Below are positions 22,434 to 32,544 of a stretch of DNA of 64,000 nucleotides, piece after piece. The DNA lies in the NCBI RefSeq assembly GCF_001552535.1, contig NZ_BCRJ01000003.1, positions 1 to 64,000 on the forward strand. The letters are read 5' to 3'. Source of the stretch: Nocardioides jensenii JCM 1364 = NBRC 14755 (GTDB taxonomy: Bacteria; Actinomycetota; Actinomycetes; Propionibacteriales; Nocardioidaceae). Within the stretch, counting starts at the first letter, position 1. Every line of letters starts with the position of its first letter. The position numbers were made by a program, and so were the translations under genes. The notes beneath the pieces are model-generated. The model saw only the letters and a list, made by a program, of their open reading frames with translations, made no database searches and was not told the origin of the DNA.

Positions 22434-22964
22434 TCAGCACCACTTCTCGGCCAGCGTGGTGACCACGTTGAAGTTGCGGTTCGTGGCGACGCCGAGGTGC
22501 TTGGCCGCGTTGAGCGGATCGACCGTGCCCTCCCGGTAGCCCTCACCCAGCAGCAGGTGGCAGGCACGCCCACGGACGACGGCCCGATGACCGTTCGCGG
22601 CTCGCGCGCCCAGTGCCGTGACGGCCTCGGCGTCCGGCTCCTGCTTGAGCAGATAGACGTAGTGACGGCTCAGGTCGGGCGTGTTCAGTTCATGCGCGTC
22701 GCGTGCGACCTGCGCCAGCTCGGCGGCACTGAACACGATGGTGGGAACCTCGAACCCACGATCGGCCAGGAACGCCGCCTCCAAGGCAGCCTCGATCTTC
22801 GCGCGGGACCGCATCGACGTCGTCAGTCGCACATTGCCGGTGTTGATGTAGGTCTCGACCTCGGTGAAGCCGGCGCCCTCGACCACCGCACGGATCGCGT
22901 CCTTGGGGAACTTCCGGTTCGCGCCCAGGTTGATGGCGCGCAGGAAGGCGACGTACGACGGCAT
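22434..22964 (-). CDS. DUF1697 family protein
   Basis: 176 aa from MPSYVAFLRAINLGANRK, the conserved opening of DUF1697. YINTGNVRL and the late NAAKHLGVATNRNFNVV are also family positions. The function is not established. TAGCCT ends 7 nt before the ATG. The divergent neighbour at 22993 has its own -10 (TACTCT), and the two -10 elements lie within about 12 nt of each other, so both promoters share one short region. An upstream in-frame extension runs into that neighbour and is rejected. Confidence 0.9.
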   Translation of the reverse strand: MPSYVAFLRAINLGANRKFPKDAIRAVVEGAGFTEVETYINTGNVRLTTSMRSRAKIEAALEAAFLADRGFEVPTIVFSAAELAQVARDAHELNTPDLSRHYVYLLKQEPDAEAVTALGARAANGHRAVVRGRACHLLLGEGYREGTVDPLNAAKHLGVATNRNFNVVTTLAEKWC

Positions 22965-22992
22965 GTGCCCAAGGCTAGCTACTCTGCGTGTC

Positions 22993-23760
22993 ATGCCGGA
23001 CGCCGTGCAGATCGGGTCGCCACTGCGACGCGCCTTCGCCCACAACGACTACGCCCGCGAGCGACCCTTGTACGACGCCCTCGAGCACGGGTTCACCGCG
23101 ATCGAGGTCGACGTGTTCCTCGAGGAGGGCCAGCTCCTGGTCGGCCACGGCACGCGGGACCTTCTCCCCCATCGCACCTTCGAGAGCCTCTACCTCGACC
23201 CGCTGGCGGAACTCGTCGAGAGCCGTGGACACGTCTGGGACGACTGGCCACTCACCCTGTTGATCGATGTCAAGAGTGAGGCGCGGTCGTCGTACGTTGC
23301 CATCCACGACGCGCTGGCTCGGCGCGACGACATGCTGACCCAACACCGCCACGACGGGCGCCTGACCGGTCCGGTGACCGCGGTGGTCAGTGGGCACACC
23401 GACGCGGGCCTGATGGCCCGGCAGCAGGTGCGCTATGCGACACGGGACGGACGGCCGGGTGACCTGGTCGACGGGCTCAGCGCGGTGACCACGACCATCA
23501 GCGCGAAGTTCGGCAAGCTCTTCGACTGGGACGGGCGCGGACGCATGCCGACCGACCAACGTGAGGGCCTGCGTCGCCTCGTCGGCGAGATCCACCGCAC
23601 CGGGCGTGGAGCGCGTTTCTGGGGCACCACCCAGGACATGTGGCCCGAGCTCCTCACGGCCGGGGTGGACCAGATCATCGCCGACGACCTGCCTGCGCTG
23701 CGCGAGCTCCTGATCAGTCGAGGTGGCGGAACTCCAACCACAGGTCGCGCCACGGAGTGA
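22993..23760 (+). CDS. PLC-like/GDPD-like phosphodiesterase domain protein
   Basis: 255 aa. RAFAHNDYARERPLYDAL and GFTAIEVDVFLEEGQLLVGH carry the His-Asn and Glu-x-Asp pair of PLC-like TIM-barrel phosphodiesterases. LLIDVKSE and the C-terminal FWGTTQDMWPELLTAGVD continue the barrel. It resembles the AIM6/GDPD-like group. There is no signal peptide, so it is probably cytoplasmic. Its last 47 nt overlap the convergent membrane-protein gene. TACTCT lies 7 nt before the ATG. Confidence 0.82.
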   Translation: MPDAVQIGSPLRRAFAHNDYARERPLYDALEHGFTAIEVDVFLEEGQLLVGHGTRDLLPHRTFESLYLDPLAELVESRGHVWDDWPLTLLIDVKSEARSSYVAIHDALARRDDMLTQHRHDGRLTGPVTAVVSGHTDAGLMARQQVRYATRDGRPGDLVDGLSAVTTTISAKFGKLFDWDGRGRMPTDQREGLRRLVGEIHRTGRGARFWGTTQDMWPELLTAGVDQIIADDLPALRELLISRGGGTPTTGRATE

Positions 23761-25147
23761 GTGGCCCGGTGCAGATCGCGATCGGCTCGCCCTGCTCCTC
23801 GTTGTCGACACCGTCTCCGTTGTCGAGTCGCGCGACGATGTCGCAGGTCGCGAAGTGGATCGCGACCGACTCGACCTGGGCGCCGACCATCACGACCGTG
23901 TCCGCGTCGTCGGGCGGTCGGGCGACGTACCAGAGCTCGTTCTGCCCGCTGTACGGCGTGGGCAGCCCATCCCCGAACCGGTCGATCGCCCCGGCCTCCC
24001 CGTAGTTCGAGGTGATGATCGGGACGTCCCCGCCACCGGCCTGCTCATGAACGCGGGCGACCTGGTCGACGTACTCCGGCCAGCCGACGGTGTCGCCGAG
24101 CAACGGGCTGATGTCGGGGATCGGGGTGTCCCCCACCGTCTCGACCGGGACCACGGGCAGCGCGAGCACCAGCGCCACGGCGCCGTTCAGCGCCACGCCG
24201 GCTGCCACCAGGGCCGTGCGGCCGCGGTGCCACACGGTCCAGTCCGCGACCGGCACGCACCCGGCGGCGTACATCACCGGCAGCAGCCCCATCAGGTAGT
24301 GCACCTGGGCCCCACTGACCCAGGTGAAGCCGACGAGGACCACGAAGGCGACCGCCAACCACCGGTGGTCGGACCAGTCGGGACGGCGCACCAGCGACAC
24401 GAACCCGGCCACCCAGATCGGCAGCAGCGGCACGCCGAGCAGCAGCGCCAGCATCGGCCATACCTGAGTTCGCACCTCGGCCGCGTTGCTGTCGGCCAGC
24501 GCCTCACCCATCGCCAGCTGCGGCCAGTCGTGGCTGGCCTGGAAGACCAGGTTCGGTGCGGCCACCAGCAGCGCCAGACCCACCCCGCCCCAGATCTCCG
24601 GGCGGCGCCAGACCCGACGTGGTCCGACCAGCGCGAGTCCGAGCGCCAGACCCGCGGCCAGCACCACCACCAACCAGCGGTTGTACGTCGACAGCCCGCC
24701 GAGCACTCCGGCGGCGAGCCACCACCTCGGCGAACGCATCGCCCTCAGCACCAGCCACACCAGGGCCGGCCACACCAGCAGGTCGACGGTGGAGGTGATC
24801 AGGAGGTGCCCCATCATCAGGTTTGCGGCGGCGAATCCGTAGCCCCACGCGGCGAGCGCCTGCGCCCGCCGACTGCCGCCGAGCTCGCGGGTGATCGCCG
24901 CGATCACGAGCACCGAGGCAGCCACGCACAGGGTCGCGGGGATGCGCAGCGCCCACTGCTCGTCGGCGACCAGGTCGCGGGTCGCCCGAGCCAGGAACGG
25001 GGTGAGTGGCGGCTGGTCGACGTACCCGATGTCCGCGGGCAGCATCCGGAAGTACAGCTCGTCGCGGTGATAGCCGTAGCCACCGCTGAACACGGACAGC
25101 ACGAGCGCAACGGCGCCCGCGGCGTACCAGTCCCCGCGCAGGCGCAT
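23714..25147 (-). CDS. GT39-like integral membrane glycosyltransferase
   Basis: 477 aa with about 11-12 hydrophobic helices. The first periplasmic loop FSGGYGYHRDELYFRMLPADI has the acidic His-Arg-Asp-Glu pattern of ArnT/PMT-type lipid-linked glycosyltransferases. YVDQPPLTPFLAR matches the second conserved loop. The soluble C-terminal ~130 residues lie outside the membrane. It probably transfers a polyprenyl-linked sugar to an envelope acceptor. TAGCCT with a 7-nt gap precedes the ATG. The 3' end overlaps the phosphodiesterase gene by 47 nt. Confidence 0.85.
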   Translation of the reverse strand: MRLRGDWYAAGAVALVLSVFSGGYGYHRDELYFRMLPADIGYVDQPPLTPFLARATRDLVADEQWALRIPATLCVAASVLVIAAITRELGGSRRAQALAAWGYGFAAANLMMGHLLITSTVDLLVWPALVWLVLRAMRSPRWWLAAGVLGGLSTYNRWLVVVLAAGLALGLALVGPRRVWRRPEIWGGVGLALLVAAPNLVFQASHDWPQLAMGEALADSNAAEVRTQVWPMLALLLGVPLLPIWVAGFVSLVRRPDWSDHRWLAVAFVVLVGFTWVSGAQVHYLMGLLPVMYAAGCVPVADWTVWHRGRTALVAAGVALNGAVALVLALPVVPVETVGDTPIPDISPLLGDTVGWPEYVDQVARVHEQAGGGDVPIITSNYGEAGAIDRFGDGLPTPYSGQNELWYVARPPDDADTVVMVGAQVESVAIHFATCDIVARLDNGDGVDNEEQGEPIAICTGPLTPWRDLWLEFRHLD

Positions 25148-25157
25148 GCCGATCAGG

Positions 25158-26051
25158 CTAGCCCAGCAGGAACGACGCCCTCCATGCCTTGCGGTTCGCG
25201 CCGCCGCCGACCATGCCCTGCTCCTCGAGGTAGGGCATGACCTTCTCGCCCATCCACGCGATCGTGGCGCGGTAGTTCGGGTTGCCCAGTGCCGTACGCC
25301 GTCCGACCTGCGGGTCGATGCCGACCGCCTTGTAGACGTCGGGATGCACCAGCGAGCGCATCATGATGAACGCCCCCTGGGCGGTGAGGGTCTGCGACCA
25401 GAGGCGCTCGGCGCGCGACATCCTCGCGACCGACTTCTCCAGCTCCGCGCGGGCAAAGGTGACGTGGCGGGCCTCTTCGAGAACGTGGATGCGCGAGACC
25501 ATGCGGACCAGCGGCTGGATGCGCTCGTCCTTCATCATGTCGCGCTGCCAGCGGTCGACCGGCTCCTCACCGATCAGGATCGAGGCGTACGCCGCGGCGC
25601 CGCGCGCGATCGGCGGGAAGATGCGGGCCAGCTTGTGGATGTGCGGCCTCGGGCCGTACGCCGGGGCGCCGAAGGTGCCGATCGCCTTGCCGAACATGGT
25701 GGAGTGACGGCACTCGTCGGCGATCTCGGTCAACGCGTAGTGCGTGCGGTCGGTGCGCGGGTCGTTGCGATAGACGTCGCGGAGCAGGATCTCCATCAAC
25801 AGGATCTCGAACCACAGCCCCACGCTGGCGATCGAGGCCACCTCGTGCTTGGTCAGCTCGACCTGTTGCGCCGGCGTGAGCCCCTCCCACAGGTCGGTGC
25901 CGTAGAGCGAGGTGCGCTCGGGCTGCATCCAGTAGAGCCCGTCGACCGGCGGCGCCCCCCAGTCGATGTCGACGTCCGGGTCGTAGGACTGTCGCGCCGA
26001 CGACTTGAGAAGCCGATCCGGGAGCGGGTCCCTGAGCTGCGCCTGGGTCAT
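25158..26051 (-). CDS. AurF-type non-heme diiron oxygenase
   Basis: 297 aa. Two carboxylate/His motifs, EIADECRHSTMFG and HVLEEARHVTFAR, plus an earlier Glu in LWFEILLMEILLRD, supply the diiron ligands of the AurF/CmlI N-oxygenase family. Family members oxidise aryl amines; the substrate here is unknown. There is no biosynthetic cluster around it, only a divergent TetR gene and a DUF4873 gene. A palindrome at 26087-26101 in the shared 72-nt intergenic region suggests control by that TetR. The gene has a normal GAGAGGA ribosome-binding site. Confidence 0.85.
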   Translation of the reverse strand: MTQAQLRDPLPDRLLKSSARQSYDPDVDIDWGAPPVDGLYWMQPERTSLYGTDLWEGLTPAQQVELTKHEVASIASVGLWFEILLMEILLRDVYRNDPRTDRTHYALTEIADECRHSTMFGKAIGTFGAPAYGPRPHIHKLARIFPPIARGAAAYASILIGEEPVDRWQRDMMKDERIQPLVRMVSRIHVLEEARHVTFARAELEKSVARMSRAERLWSQTLTAQGAFIMMRSLVHPDVYKAVGIDPQVGRRTALGNPNYRATIAWMGEKVMPYLEEQGMVGGGANRKAWRASFLLG

Positions 26052-26086
26052 GGGTGCGTCCTCTCGAGACGTGGCCGACTTTAAAT

Positions 26087-26116
26087 GTTACTTGGAGTAA
26101 CGGTTACCGCTACAGT
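26087..26116 (+). promoter_or_regulatory. TetR operator over a leaderless promoter
   Basis: GTTACTTGGAGTAAC (26087-26101) is a perfect inverted repeat, 6 nt arms with a 3-nt centre. TTACTT (26088-26093) and TACAGT (26111-26116) form -35 and -10 elements with 17 nt spacing, and the ATG follows 7 nt later. The palindrome covers the -35, so TetR binding should block its own gene and probably the divergent oxygenase gene. Confidence 0.65.
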
Positions 26117-26123
26117 GGCTCAC

Positions 26124-26831
26124 ATGGCACGCAACGTCAAGGGACCCACCGACGGTCGCACCACCCGCTGGGACGACCACCGCGACCAGCGGCGCACCGA
26201 GTTCGTCAACGCCGCCGTCGCAGCGATCGACCGGCACGGACCGGACGCCGGCATCGCCGAGATCGCCACCGAGGCCGGGGTCAGCAAGCCGGTGCTCTAT
26301 CGCTACTTCGCCGACAAGGCCGAGCTGCACGCCGAGGTCGGCGCCTGGGGCGCCCGCCAGGTGCTCGACCGCGTGATCCCCGAGCTGCTCACGGGGGCGC
26401 CGATCCGCGACAAGGTCGAGCACGCTGTCGACGCCTACCTGGCCACCATTGCCGAGCACCCCCAGGTGTTCCTTCTGCTGGTGCGCCATCGCGCCGACGG
26501 CGCCGACCCGCTGGCCGACGGCAAGCAGCGCATCGCCACGACGTTCGCGCGAATCCTCGGCGACACCCTTCGCGGGCTCGGCGTCGACTCCGCCGGCGCC
26601 GAGCCCTGGTCGCACGGGCTCGTGGGGCTCGGGCTCAGCACCGGGGAGTGGTGGCTGAGTCGTCAGACCATGTCCCGCGAGGCCGCGGCCCGCTATCTCT
26701 CCGCGTTCGTGCGGCACGCCTTCGAGGGCATCTCCGAGGAGTACGGCGTCCCCCTGACCGAGCTCGACGCGCACCGTCCGCCTCGGGCTGACGACCAACC
26801 GACGCCGATCACGAAGGGGCGTCGGCAATGA
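26124..26831 (+). CDS. TetR-family transcriptional regulator
   Basis: 235 aa from ATG 26124. The HTH is IAEIATEAGVSKPVLYRYFADKAEL. The DNA-binding domain begins after an unusually long 25-residue polar N-terminus (GPTDGRTTRWDDHRDQRR). The C-terminal ligand domain ends in a proline-rich tail. The promoter is self-overlapped by a palindrome and appears leaderless. The stop overlaps the DUF4873 gene (ATGA). Shared control of the divergent AurF-like enzyme is likely. Confidence 0.9.
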   Translation: MARNVKGPTDGRTTRWDDHRDQRRTEFVNAAVAAIDRHGPDAGIAEIATEAGVSKPVLYRYFADKAELHAEVGAWGARQVLDRVIPELLTGAPIRDKVEHAVDAYLATIAEHPQVFLLLVRHRADGADPLADGKQRIATTFARILGDTLRGLGVDSAGAEPWSHGLVGLGLSTGEWWLSRQTMSREAAARYLSAFVRHAFEGISEEYGVPLTELDAHRPPRADDQPTPITKGRRQ

Positions 26832-27127
26832 GCGCACCCCCTCTCGAGGTCGCGCCGAGGGCGGACGAGTACGACGGCGCGGCGCGCCTGTCCACCGGCG
26901 AGTTGCGGATCGAGGTTCGGGTGACCCTGCGCAGCGTCTTCGAGCCGATCGACGGGCACCTCCACTGGTACGGCCGCATCGCCACGAACCAGACACTGAC
27001 CGACTCCTGCACGTCCGGCACCTCGGTCGCGCTGACCATCGGCACGTCGTCGGCGACGGGCCGCATCACCGATGTCGACCCGTGGGGACGCTTCCGCATC
27101 TCGGGCACAGGAAGACCCCCGTTCTGA
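26828..27127 (+). CDS. DUF4873 domain protein
   Basis: 99 aa, translationally coupled to the TetR gene. The segments YDGAARL, FEPIDGHLHWYGRI and ATGRITDVDPWGRFRISG fit the DUF4873 domain, a small all-beta domain also found fused to flavin monooxygenases. Its role is not known. Co-transcription with a TetR regulator beside a diiron oxygenase hints at a function in the same oxidation pathway, but this is inference. Confidence 0.78.
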   Translation: MSAPPLEVAPRADEYDGAARLSTGELRIEVRVTLRSVFEPIDGHLHWYGRIATNQTLTDSCTSGTSVALTIGTSSATGRITDVDPWGRFRISGTGRPPF

Positions 27128-27153
27128 CTCCTGCGTCACATCGGATCGCATTG

Positions 27154-27174
27154 CATAGGCTTCCTATGTAAACT
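27154..27174 (+). promoter_or_regulatory. MarR operator and leaderless -10
   Basis: CATAGGCTTCCTATG (27154-27168) is a perfect inverted repeat with 6-nt arms and a 3-nt centre. It abuts TAAACT (27169-27174), and the MarR ATG begins 7 nt after that hexamer. This is a compact autoregulatory site for the MarR-MFS operon. Confidence 0.65.
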
Positions 27175-27181
27175 TGTCTGC

Positions 27182-27631
27182 ATGGCACAACCATCCGAGC
27201 GGCTCCTCACCTCCGGGGGCGACCTCGTCACCTACGCTGCTCGCCTGGTTCGTGCCTCACGCCAGCACGTGCACCACACCCCACCGGCCGGCGTACGCGT
27301 CCTGTCGTTGCTCGATGAGCACGGGCCCAGCGGCATCAGCCAACTCGCGACGTACGACCGCACCTCCCAGCCCACGATGTCCGGCGCCGTCGCGGGTCTC
27401 GTGGAGCGTGGCTGGGTCTCCAAGACCCCCGATCCGAAAGATGCCCGCGCATCCCTGGTGCGACTGACCGACGCCGGGCGCGATGCCCTGGGCGTCGTAC
27501 GCCGCCGCAACGCCGAGGCCGTCGCCGAGGCCATCGACTCGCACCCCACCCTGACCCCCGACGACCTCGCCACGGCGGTCGCCGTGCTGCGCGGGGTCCT
27601 CGAGAGCACCTCCTTGAAAGGCACGCAGTGA
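27182..27631 (+). CDS. MarR-family transcriptional regulator
   Basis: 149 aa with the MarR winged helix: GISQLATYDRTSQPTMSGAV as recognition helix region, then GWVSKTPDPKDARASLVRLT as wing. The DxRA motif (DARAS) is intact. It is the first gene of a two-gene operon with an MFS transporter, the stop overlapping the GTG of the pump gene. A palindrome abuts its -10, so autorepression and ligand-released pump expression are expected. Confidence 0.93.
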   Translation: MAQPSERLLTSGGDLVTYAARLVRASRQHVHHTPPAGVRVLSLLDEHGPSGISQLATYDRTSQPTMSGAVAGLVERGWVSKTPDPKDARASLVRLTDAGRDALGVVRRRNAEAVAEAIDSHPTLTPDDLATAVAVLRGVLESTSLKGTQ

Positions 27632-28875
27632 CCACCCCAGCAACCACCGACCGGTTCAGCGACACCTTCCGCCAGCCCCGCGCAGTCTGGGCCGTCGCGT
27701 TCGCCTCCGTGATCGCCTTCATGGGGATCGGCCTCGTCGACCCGATCCTCAAGCAGATCGCCGAGAAGCTCGAGGCCTCGCCCAGCCAGGTCTCGCTGCT
27801 GTTCACCAGCTACATGGCCGTGATGGGCGTGGCCATGCTGATCACCGGCGTGGTCTCCAGCCGGATCGGCCCCAAGAGAACCCTGCTCAGCGGACTGGTC
27901 CTGATCATCGTGTTCGCCGGACTGGCCGGTGCCTCGGGCTCGGTCAGCGCGGTGATCGCCTTCCGCGCCGGCTGGGGCCTGGGCAACGCGCTGTTCGTCG
28001 CGACCGCACTGGCCACGATCGTGCAGGCCTCGAAGGGATCGGTGGCCCAGGCGATCATCCTGTTCGAGGCCGCACTCGGTCTCGGCATCGCCTCCGGCCC
28101 GCTCCTGGGCGGGCTGCTCGGTGAGCACTCGTGGCGCGCCCCGTTCTTCGGTGTCTCGACGCTGATGACGATCGCGCTGGTGGCGACCGCGGTCTTCCTT
28201 CCGGCCACTCCCCCGACCGGGCGACGCACGTCGCTCGCCGACCCGTTCCGAGCCCTCGCCCACCCGGCGCTGCTTCTGCTCGCCCTGACCGCGATCTTCT
28301 ACAACCTCGGCTTCTTCACCATCCTGGCCGCCGGGCCGTTCGCCCTGCCGAGTGCCGGGATCATGCAGATCGGCTGGATCTTCTTCGGGTGGGGCGTCCT
28401 GCTGGCCTTCACCTCCGTGGTTGTCGCGCCGGTGCTGCAGCGCCGCTTCGGCACCATGCCCACGATGATCGCCTGCCTGATCCTCTTCGGGTGCGACCTG
28501 CTGGTGATGGCGCTGTTCACCCAGCACGAGATCGTCATCGTGGTCGGCATCATCGTGGCCGGCGCATTCCTCGGCGTGAACAACACTCTGGTCACCGAGG
28601 CCGTGATGGGGGCCGCGCCGGTCGAGCGGCCGGTGGCGTCGTCGGCCTATTCCTTCGTGCGGTTCGCCGGGGGCGCGGTCGGTCCCTACGTCGCCCTCAA
28701 GCTGGGCGAGAAGGTCAGCATCCATGCCCCCTTCTGGTTCGGAGCAGTGGCGATCTTCATCGGCGTGGCGATCGTCGTCGCCGGAACGCCGACCATCCGC
28801 CGGGCCCTGCACGGCACCCCCGCGACGCACAGCACCGACGAGGCCGAGGCGGTGCTGGTCGGCGACCTGGACTGA
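27628..28875 (+). CDS. MFS drug-efflux transporter
   Basis: 415 aa from a GTG overlapping the MarR stop. About 12 hydrophobic helices are present. Helix 1 reaches FMGIGLVDPILKQIAEKL, and the loop 2-3 motif is VSSRIGPKRTLL. LGVNNTLVTEAVM in the second half resembles the YfmO/ACDE group of multidrug exporters. A MarR regulator in the same operon supports a substrate-induced efflux role. The substrate is not predictable. Confidence 0.9.
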   Translation: MTTPATTDRFSDTFRQPRAVWAVAFASVIAFMGIGLVDPILKQIAEKLEASPSQVSLLFTSYMAVMGVAMLITGVVSSRIGPKRTLLSGLVLIIVFAGLAGASGSVSAVIAFRAGWGLGNALFVATALATIVQASKGSVAQAIILFEAALGLGIASGPLLGGLLGEHSWRAPFFGVSTLMTIALVATAVFLPATPPTGRRTSLADPFRALAHPALLLLALTAIFYNLGFFTILAAGPFALPSAGIMQIGWIFFGWGVLLAFTSVVVAPVLQRRFGTMPTMIACLILFGCDLLVMALFTQHEIVIVVGIIVAGAFLGVNNTLVTEAVMGAAPVERPVASSAYSFVRFAGGAVGPYVALKLGEKVSIHAPFWFGAVAIFIGVAIVVAGTPTIRRALHGTPATHSTDEAEAVLVGDLD

Positions 28876-28952
28876 CCCCCGTCGTACGACGACCCGGCCG
28901 GGGCTGTGGACAACTTCTGCGGGCCCGGCCGGTTCCGTTCTAGCGTCCTGGC

Positions 28953-29552
28953 ATGACCCAGATCTCGGCCGAACCCATGACTCACTACGTCATCGCGAGG
29001 TTCTCGACACGCATGTGGCTCTACGTTCTCGACACCGTGCTCCTGGTGCCGTTGAACCTGGTCCTGCTTCTCGCCACGTGGTTCCTGCCCACACCACTCG
29101 CGATGATCATCGGCCTCCTGGCCCTGCCCGTCTGGTTCGCACTGTGGTGGCGGGGGCTCTCCGCGACCCCGGCGAAGCTGCTGTGCCGTCTCTCGATCCA
29201 ACCGGCCACCGGGCCGGGCAGTTTGACCTGGTCACTGATCCTTCGTCGACTCGGCGTCCAGGAGGGCGTCGTCATCCTGATCGGCGTCCTGGCGCTGCTC
29301 CCCGCGTCCACCGAGGACACCGAAGGAGGATCGGGCTGGCTGCTCGTCGCCTTGCTCGGCACCTGGGGCTGGATCCTGGTGGACTGCTTGTGGGCGCTGG
29401 GCAACCCCCGACGCCAGGCCCTGCACGACAAGGCCGCCGGGACCGTCGTGGCCCAGCGGGTCACACCAGCTGTGGCACCGTTCCCCGGGCCAGTGCCCGG
29501 CGGTGCCATGCCCAGCACAGCGCCCCGAGCACCACGAGGGCCAACGCAGTGA
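28953..29552 (+). CDS. RDD-family membrane protein
   Basis: 199 aa with about four hydrophobic segments. The family's charged positions appear as ARFSTRMWLYVLDTVLL at the start and QALHDKAAGTVV after the last helix, with a proline-rich tail. No biochemical role is known from sequence. TAGCGT lies 6 nt before the ATG. The last 92 nt overlap the convergent MFS gene, so the tail after AAGTVVAQRV may be poorly constrained. Confidence 0.85.
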   Translation: MTQISAEPMTHYVIARFSTRMWLYVLDTVLLVPLNLVLLLATWFLPTPLAMIIGLLALPVWFALWWRGLSATPAKLLCRLSIQPATGPGSLTWSLILRRLGVQEGVVILIGVLALLPASTEDTEGGSGWLLVALLGTWGWILVDCLWALGNPRRQALHDKAAGTVVAQRVTPAVAPFPGPVPGGAMPSTAPRAPRGPTQ

Positions 29553-30693
29553 GCGAGAAACCCAGTGCCGAGCTGCCGACGTACGGCGTGACTGCCACGG
29601 CCACCATCGCGTTGAAGACGAGCGTCACGAACGTGGCACCCGACATCATCGCTCCGCGGCGCATGGGCAGCAGGTCGAGCATCATCAGCTGCAGGATCGG
29701 ATAGCCGAGTCCGTTGCCGAAGGCCAACGCGGTCACACCGACGACGGCCCACGGCAACTCGTTGCCCAGGCCGGTCAGCGACACCGCGACTCCCACCGAG
29801 GCACCGACGAGGGCGACAGCGAATCCGAGGGTGACCAGTCGCACCGGCTCCACGATCCCCGCGGTCCGGCCACTCACCCATGAGCCGAGCACCATCGCGC
29901 CGATCATCGGGACGAAGAGCTTCCAGAAGTCGAGCTCACCCTCGCCCAGGACGTCGACCACGAAGATCGCAGCGCCGCCGATGTAGAGGAACTGGGCACC
30001 GAAGACGAAGGTGCTGGCCCACGCGACCCGGTGGAAGGCCGGCTGGCGCACGACTTCGCCGATGCCGCGCAGGATCTCCCCCACCCGCAGCGGGACCCGA
30101 GCCGAGGGCGGATGCGTCTCGGGGAGCACGAAGAGCGTCGCGGCGACCAGCACGAGGCCGAGCACCCCCATGAACCAGAAGACGAGATGCCACGGCCCCA
30201 GTTGCAGCAGGCCTCCGCCGACGATCGGCGCGATCGCGGGCGCCAGCCCGAAGATCATCGCCACCCGGCTCATCAGCCGCTGCGCCTGAGGGCCGTCGAA
30301 CACGTCGCGGATCACGGTGCGACTGACGATCGTGGAGCCGCCCGCCGAGAGTCCTTGAACGGCTCGGCCGACCAACAGCCAGCCCAGCGACGGCGCGAGG
30401 GCACACCCGACGGACGCGACGACGTACACGCTGACCGACCCGATGATCACCGGGCGCCGGCCCAGAGCATCGGAGAGCGGGCCGTGGAAGATGCTCATCG
30501 CCGCGAACGAGAGCATGTAGACGGTGACCACCAGCTGCAACTGGCCGGCCTCGACCTCGAACTCGTCGCGCATCTGGTCGAACGCCGGGAAGGGCGTGTC
30601 GATGCTGAACGGGCCGATCATGCTGAGCATGGCCAGCACGATCGGCAGCACCACCAGGACTCGCGCGGAACGGGGATCGAGGGCTGGCGTCAC
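29461..30693 (-). CDS. Bcr/CflA-type MFS efflux transporter
   Basis: 410 aa from a GTG at 30693. An ATG at 30759 would add 22 residues but would overlap the hppD 3' end. The N-terminal SMIGPFSIDTPFPAFDQM and the loop motif GPLSDALGRRPVIIG are characteristic of the Bcr/CflA family, as is SAGGSTIVSRTVIRD. There are twelve helices. It is a proton-driven exporter of small drugs or amino-acid derivatives. It lies just downstream of hppD in the same direction and may be co-transcribed, but a link to homogentisate metabolism is only possible. Confidence 0.87.
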   Translation of the reverse strand: MTPALDPRSARVLVVLPIVLAMLSMIGPFSIDTPFPAFDQMRDEFEVEAGQLQLVVTVYMLSFAAMSIFHGPLSDALGRRPVIIGSVSVYVVASVGCALAPSLGWLLVGRAVQGLSAGGSTIVSRTVIRDVFDGPQAQRLMSRVAMIFGLAPAIAPIVGGGLLQLGPWHLVFWFMGVLGLVLVAATLFVLPETHPPSARVPLRVGEILRGIGEVVRQPAFHRVAWASTFVFGAQFLYIGGAAIFVVDVLGEGELDFWKLFVPMIGAMVLGSWVSGRTAGIVEPVRLVTLGFAVALVGASVGVAVSLTGLGNELPWAVVGVTALAFGNGLGYPILQLMMLDLLPMRRGAMMSGATFVTLVFNAMVAVAVTPYVGSSALGFSLTALALVVLGALCWAWHRRALARGTVPQLV

Positions 30694-30730
30694 TCCCGAA
30701 GTATCCCCGGCCCGGCTTCCCAGGGCGGAG

Positions 30731-32011
<1,281 letters not shown>

Positions 32012-32028
32012 TCAATCTGAGGAGTGAG

Positions 32029-32538
32029 ATGGACGCGCTGGATGTCACATTGCTCGACCTCTTCGCGAACGAGCCGCGGGTCGGCGTGCTCGAGGCCTCT
32101 CGCCGACTCGGCGTGGCCCGCGGAACGGTGCAGGCCCGGCTGGACAAGCTGGCCGCCACGGGGGTGGTCACCGGGTGGGGGCCCGACCTCGAGCCCGCGG
32201 CCCTGGGCTACCCGGTCACTGCGTTCCTGACCCTCGAGATCCGCCAGGACTCGGCCGACCTCGGGGGTCACGACAGCGTGGCCCGCAAGCTCGAGGAGAT
32301 CGCCGAGGTGCTCGAGGCCCACACGATCACCGGTGCCGGCGACATGTGGGTGCGCGTGGTGGCCCGCTCCAACGCCGACCTGCAGCGGGTGATCGACCGG
32401 GTGCTGGCCGACCCCGCGATCGTCCGCTCCACCACGGTGATCGCGCTCGCCGAGCAGATCCCGTTCCGGGTGCTCCCGCTGACCCGGGTCGACGACAGTC
32501 AACAACTCGAGCGACGAAAACCCACAACTCGCGGCTAG
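32029..32538 (+). CDS. Lrp/AsnC-family transcriptional regulator
   Basis: 169 aa from an ATG with a GAGGAGTGAG ribosome-binding site. The AsnC HTH is VGVLEASRRLGVARGTVQARLDKL (read as two helices), followed by a short RAM-like sensing domain ending at VIALAEQIPFRVLPL. It diverges from hppD and probably controls it in response to an amino acid such as tyrosine or phenylalanine. The last ~14 codons overlap a copy of the 42-nt repeat, so the C-terminal tail (DDSQQLERRKPTTRG) is repeat-derived. Confidence 0.9.
   Translation: MDALDVTLLDLFANEPRVGVLEASRRLGVARGTVQARLDKLAATGVVTGWGPDLEPAALGYPVTAFLTLEIRQDSADLGGHDSVARKLEEIAEVLEAHTITGAGDMWVRVVARSNADLQRVIDRVLADPAIVRSTTVIALAEQIPFRVLPLTRVDDSQQLERRKPTTRG
32490..32531 (-). 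repeat. 42-nt interspersed repeat, copy D
   Basis: Read on the minus strand this matches copy A at 32 of 42 positions, with the same length and the same two-half structure. It overlaps the 3' end of the lrp-like gene and sits 13 nt from the stop of the convergent IclR gene. Confidence 0.65.
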
Positions 32539-32544
32539 GCTCAG

